From: a virus
Virus record (IMG/VR): IMGVR_UViG_3300027917_000127
Coordinates: 1 to 30,773 of that record
DNA length: 30,773 bases
Direction: 5' to 3' (one strand)
In this document: positions 29,595-30,773 of the stretch, piece by piece
Layout: every line of letters begins with the position of its first letter
Numbering within the stretch: the first letter of the stretch is position 1
Program-made: the position numbers and the translations under genes
The notes under the pieces: generated by a model
Told to the model about the DNA's origin: nothing
Seen by the model: the letters and a program-made list of their open reading frames with translations, nothing else
Database searches by the model: none

Positions 29595-29738
29595 ATGGTA
29601 GAAAAAATTGTCGCGCTAGGCGACCTCTTCGAGGTCGATCCTCTTGGGCGCGAAGAATGGCAGGTGCGAAATATTGAAATTTATGGAATCCCAGCGCAAC
29701 ACGTTGCTATTCTCTCACGAGGAAATTGTGAAGGATAG
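29595..29738 (+). CDS. Possible 47-residue ORF, or part of an amber readthrough extension
   Basis: From ATG 29,595 the frame encodes VEKIVALGDLFEVDPLGREE and WQVRNIEIYGIPAQHVAIL, which reads like real protein. The frame is open upstream without any ATG to the TAG at 29,430 and the upstream residues (WINSDALPKDHYPAHVSDFA) also look coding. No good ribosome site precedes the ATG. It overlaps the next gene by about 65 bases. It may be a small gene or the C-terminal part of a longer readthrough product. Confidence 0.4.
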   Translation: MVEKIVALGDLFEVDPLGREEWQVRNIEIYGIPAQHVAILSRGNCEG

Positions 29739-29946
29739 TCTCAAACGCGCTTCACAGGAACTTCTCCAAGCAACCCTCTATCTTAATCAGAGTAAAGCGA
29801 TGACGATGGATGATGCCTATTTCCTCGAACTAGAGGAGGCATGCGAAATCACAGATCGCGCTAGTGATCTCCTTAAATTTGTCAAACATAATCTCGACAA
29901 AACATTTGAGGCGCGCCGAAAACGAATATATGAGGAATCGAAATGA
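29674..29946 (+). CDS. 90-residue helical protein, unknown
   Basis: TTG 29,674 lies seven bases after AGGTG; ATG 29,683 in frame is a slightly shorter alternative. The protein is almost entirely helical and charged (FSHEEIVKDSLKRASQELLQ, DDAYFLELEEACEITDRASD, LLKFVKHNLDKTFEARRKR), like a small helical bundle or coiled coil. Its stop overlaps the next start as ATGA. No family is recognised. Confidence 0.72.
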   Translation: MKFMESQRNTLLFSHEEIVKDSLKRASQELLQATLYLNQSKAMTMDDAYFLELEEACEITDRASDLLKFVKHNLDKTFEARRKRIYEESK

Positions 29947-30200
29947 AGTGCGCGAAAGTCCATAGACGGATTAGGACAAATCTTCCTCTTCTCCCGAACT
30001 CCTTACGAACTTTAATCGAACAGCGCGCAGAAGACTTTCGGTGCGTGGATTGCGGGAGAACGATGATTCGCGCCCGCGAACTAGGGTGGCAAACCTCTTA
30101 TTACGAGCGCGGAGAGCACCTCGACACGGATTTTGATTATACGCAGGAGGCGTCCTACTTCTGCGACCACTGCGAGAGGGAATACTCAATTGAATGGTAA
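29943..30200 (+). CDS. Zinc-ribbon protein
   Basis: An 85-residue protein from ATG 29,943 in an ATGA overlap, with GAGGA upstream. CVDC at residues 34-37 and CDHC at 74-77 form a split zinc ribbon with a long acidic insert (YERGEHLDTDFDYTQEA). The N-terminus is basic (KVHRRIRTNLPLLPNSLRTL). Such proteins may bind nucleic acid or polymerase. The end overlaps the next gene by 11 bases. Confidence 0.78.
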   Translation: MKCAKVHRRIRTNLPLLPNSLRTLIEQRAEDFRCVDCGRTMIRARELGWQTSYYERGEHLDTDFDYTQEASYFCDHCEREYSIEW

Positions 30201-30549
30201 AAAGATCGCGGAAGAAATTGAAGAACTTCAGCGCGAAGAAGAAGAACTTTGGTTCAAGGCCGAAGTTAATAAGGCACTAATCCAAAAAGTTCAGTTAGAA
30301 AACATCGCCCTAGATAAACAGAGCGATGAAATAAGGAAGCGCATCGCAGAGCTACAATATGTTCGCGATGCCTTGAAAATCGACACCCGCACCACCCCCC
30401 ACGTATGCCCTAAGTGCCTCACGCCGTGGAGTTGTAATGTGCCCCTTGAAACAAACATCATATGCTCCTATCCAATCCTCTATGAATGCGGGGATTGCCA
30501 AAAGAAACGATTTGAAAATATCCATAACGCCACAAGGATGAGAAAATAA
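30190..30549 (+). CDS. Coiled-coil protein with C-terminal HxCPxCxxxWSC zinc module
   Basis: A 119-residue protein from TTG 30,190, eight bases after GAGAGGGA. Residues about 5-60 form a charged coiled coil (AEEIEELQREEEELWFKAEV, NKALIQKVQLENIALDKQSD). Residues 70-110 hold HVCPKCLTPWSC and a later CGDC, so a zinc module follows. The module matches the 65-residue protein at 27,055. An upstream ATG-less extension of the frame was rejected for lack of a start with a ribosome site. Confidence 0.75.
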   Translation: MNGKKIAEEIEELQREEEELWFKAEVNKALIQKVQLENIALDKQSDEIRKRIAELQYVRDALKIDTRTTPHVCPKCLTPWSCNVPLETNIICSYPILYECGDCQKKRFENIHNATRMRK

Positions 30550-30550
30550 A

Positions 30551-30773
30551 TTGTCTTATTGTAATGATTATTATGTCCTGCCGTCGCGCTACACGCTACG
30601 GCGTATGGACAACATCCCTATCCCCCCTGTAAGTAGCTACCCTCCTATGCCCTTGGGAGGGTGGCCTATCACCCTTATCCCCGCGCTAGAACACGAACTC
30701 CTTAGCGCACTGGCGCAGCGCGGATGTATATTTGACAAATTTCATTCATATAATGGAGAACGCCCCCCCCCCC
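30551..30773 (+). CDS. Partial ORF running off the right edge
   Basis: TTG 30,551 (with AAGGATGA nine bases upstream) opens a frame with no stop to the edge; ATG 30,605 is an alternative start. The product is Pro- and Tyr-rich (SYCNDYYVLPSRYTLRRMDN, IPIPPVSSYPPMPLGGWPIT), then LIPALEHELLSALAQRGCIF. The last codons fall in a run of C and may be unreliable. No family is recognised. Confidence 0.55.
   Translation, partial: MSYCNDYYVLPSRYTLRRMDNIPIPPVSSYPPMPLGGWPITLIPALEHELLSALAQRGCIFDKFHSYNGERPPP
30763..30773. other. Terminal poly-C run
   Basis: The last 11 bases are C. Such a run at the very end is likely where assembly or sequencing stopped, though a real homopolymer cannot be excluded. Confidence 0.6.

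Noticed and set aside
1917-29738. General reassignment of TAG to an amino acid
   Set aside because: About ten genes end naturally at TAG with normal family lengths or coupled next starts, and same-frame neighbours occur about as often as chance predicts. Only the 29,430 case stays notable.

Overview
The window is one arm-to-arm piece of a tailed double-stranded DNA virus (class Caudoviricetes, siphovirus-like). It carries a large terminase, portal, protease, HK97-type major capsid protein, neck proteins, tail tube proteins, tail chaperones, a short TP901-type tape measure and tail-tip proteins. No sheath, baseplate, integrase, DNA polymerase, lysis gene, rRNA or tRNA could be recognised. Both ends cut through open reading frames and the right end is a run of C, so this is a genome fragment rather than a complete genome.

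The host is probably an archaeon. Promoter-like sites are TATA boxes (TTTAAATA, TTTATAAG, TTTATATA, TTTATAAAT) with purine-rich BRE-like flanks. Several imply leaderless or very short-leader mRNAs, terminators are T-tracts, strong GGAGGTGA-type ribosome sites are common, and there are many small CxxC zinc-ribbon proteins. This is inference, because no host marker gene is present. A methanogen or methane-oxidising relative would fit but is not shown.

Layout. Positions 1-23,081 hold the leftward (minus-strand) morphogenesis block. In transcription order it runs: large terminase, portal, HK97-gp10-like protein, HTH protein (possible small terminase), protease with scaffold-like tail, major capsid, decoration protein, two tandem paralogous surface proteins, gp6-like connector, a run of structural and unknown genes (including a YkgJ-type CxxCxxCC metal protein), a large fibre with about 29 copies of a 15-residue repeat, head-tail adaptor, two small proteins, tail terminator, two tail-tube paralogs, tail chaperones joined by a predicted -1 frameshift, tape measure, and three or more tail-tip proteins with jelly-roll modules. 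A 46-residue zinc ribbon (23,291-23,431) precedes this block and has its own promoter. Positions 23,432-24,114 form a divergent control region with twin promoters sharing ACCAAAAGATTTA, helically phased repeats and a strongly structured leader RNA. Positions 24,115-30,773 hold the rightward block of about 20 small, mostly unrecognised genes (early or accessory in character). It is interrupted by a 719-base gene-free, GC-rich degenerate repeat region at 25,366-26,084.

The left block encodes the virion. The right block probably encodes host take-over and regulatory proteins, several of them zinc-binding. The most unusual signals are a recurring intergenic RNA element that can hide the ribosome site, the structured leader, the phased repeats between the divergent promoters, the GC-rich repeat field, the families of tiny cysteine proteins, and an amber codon followed by a long in-frame continuation.
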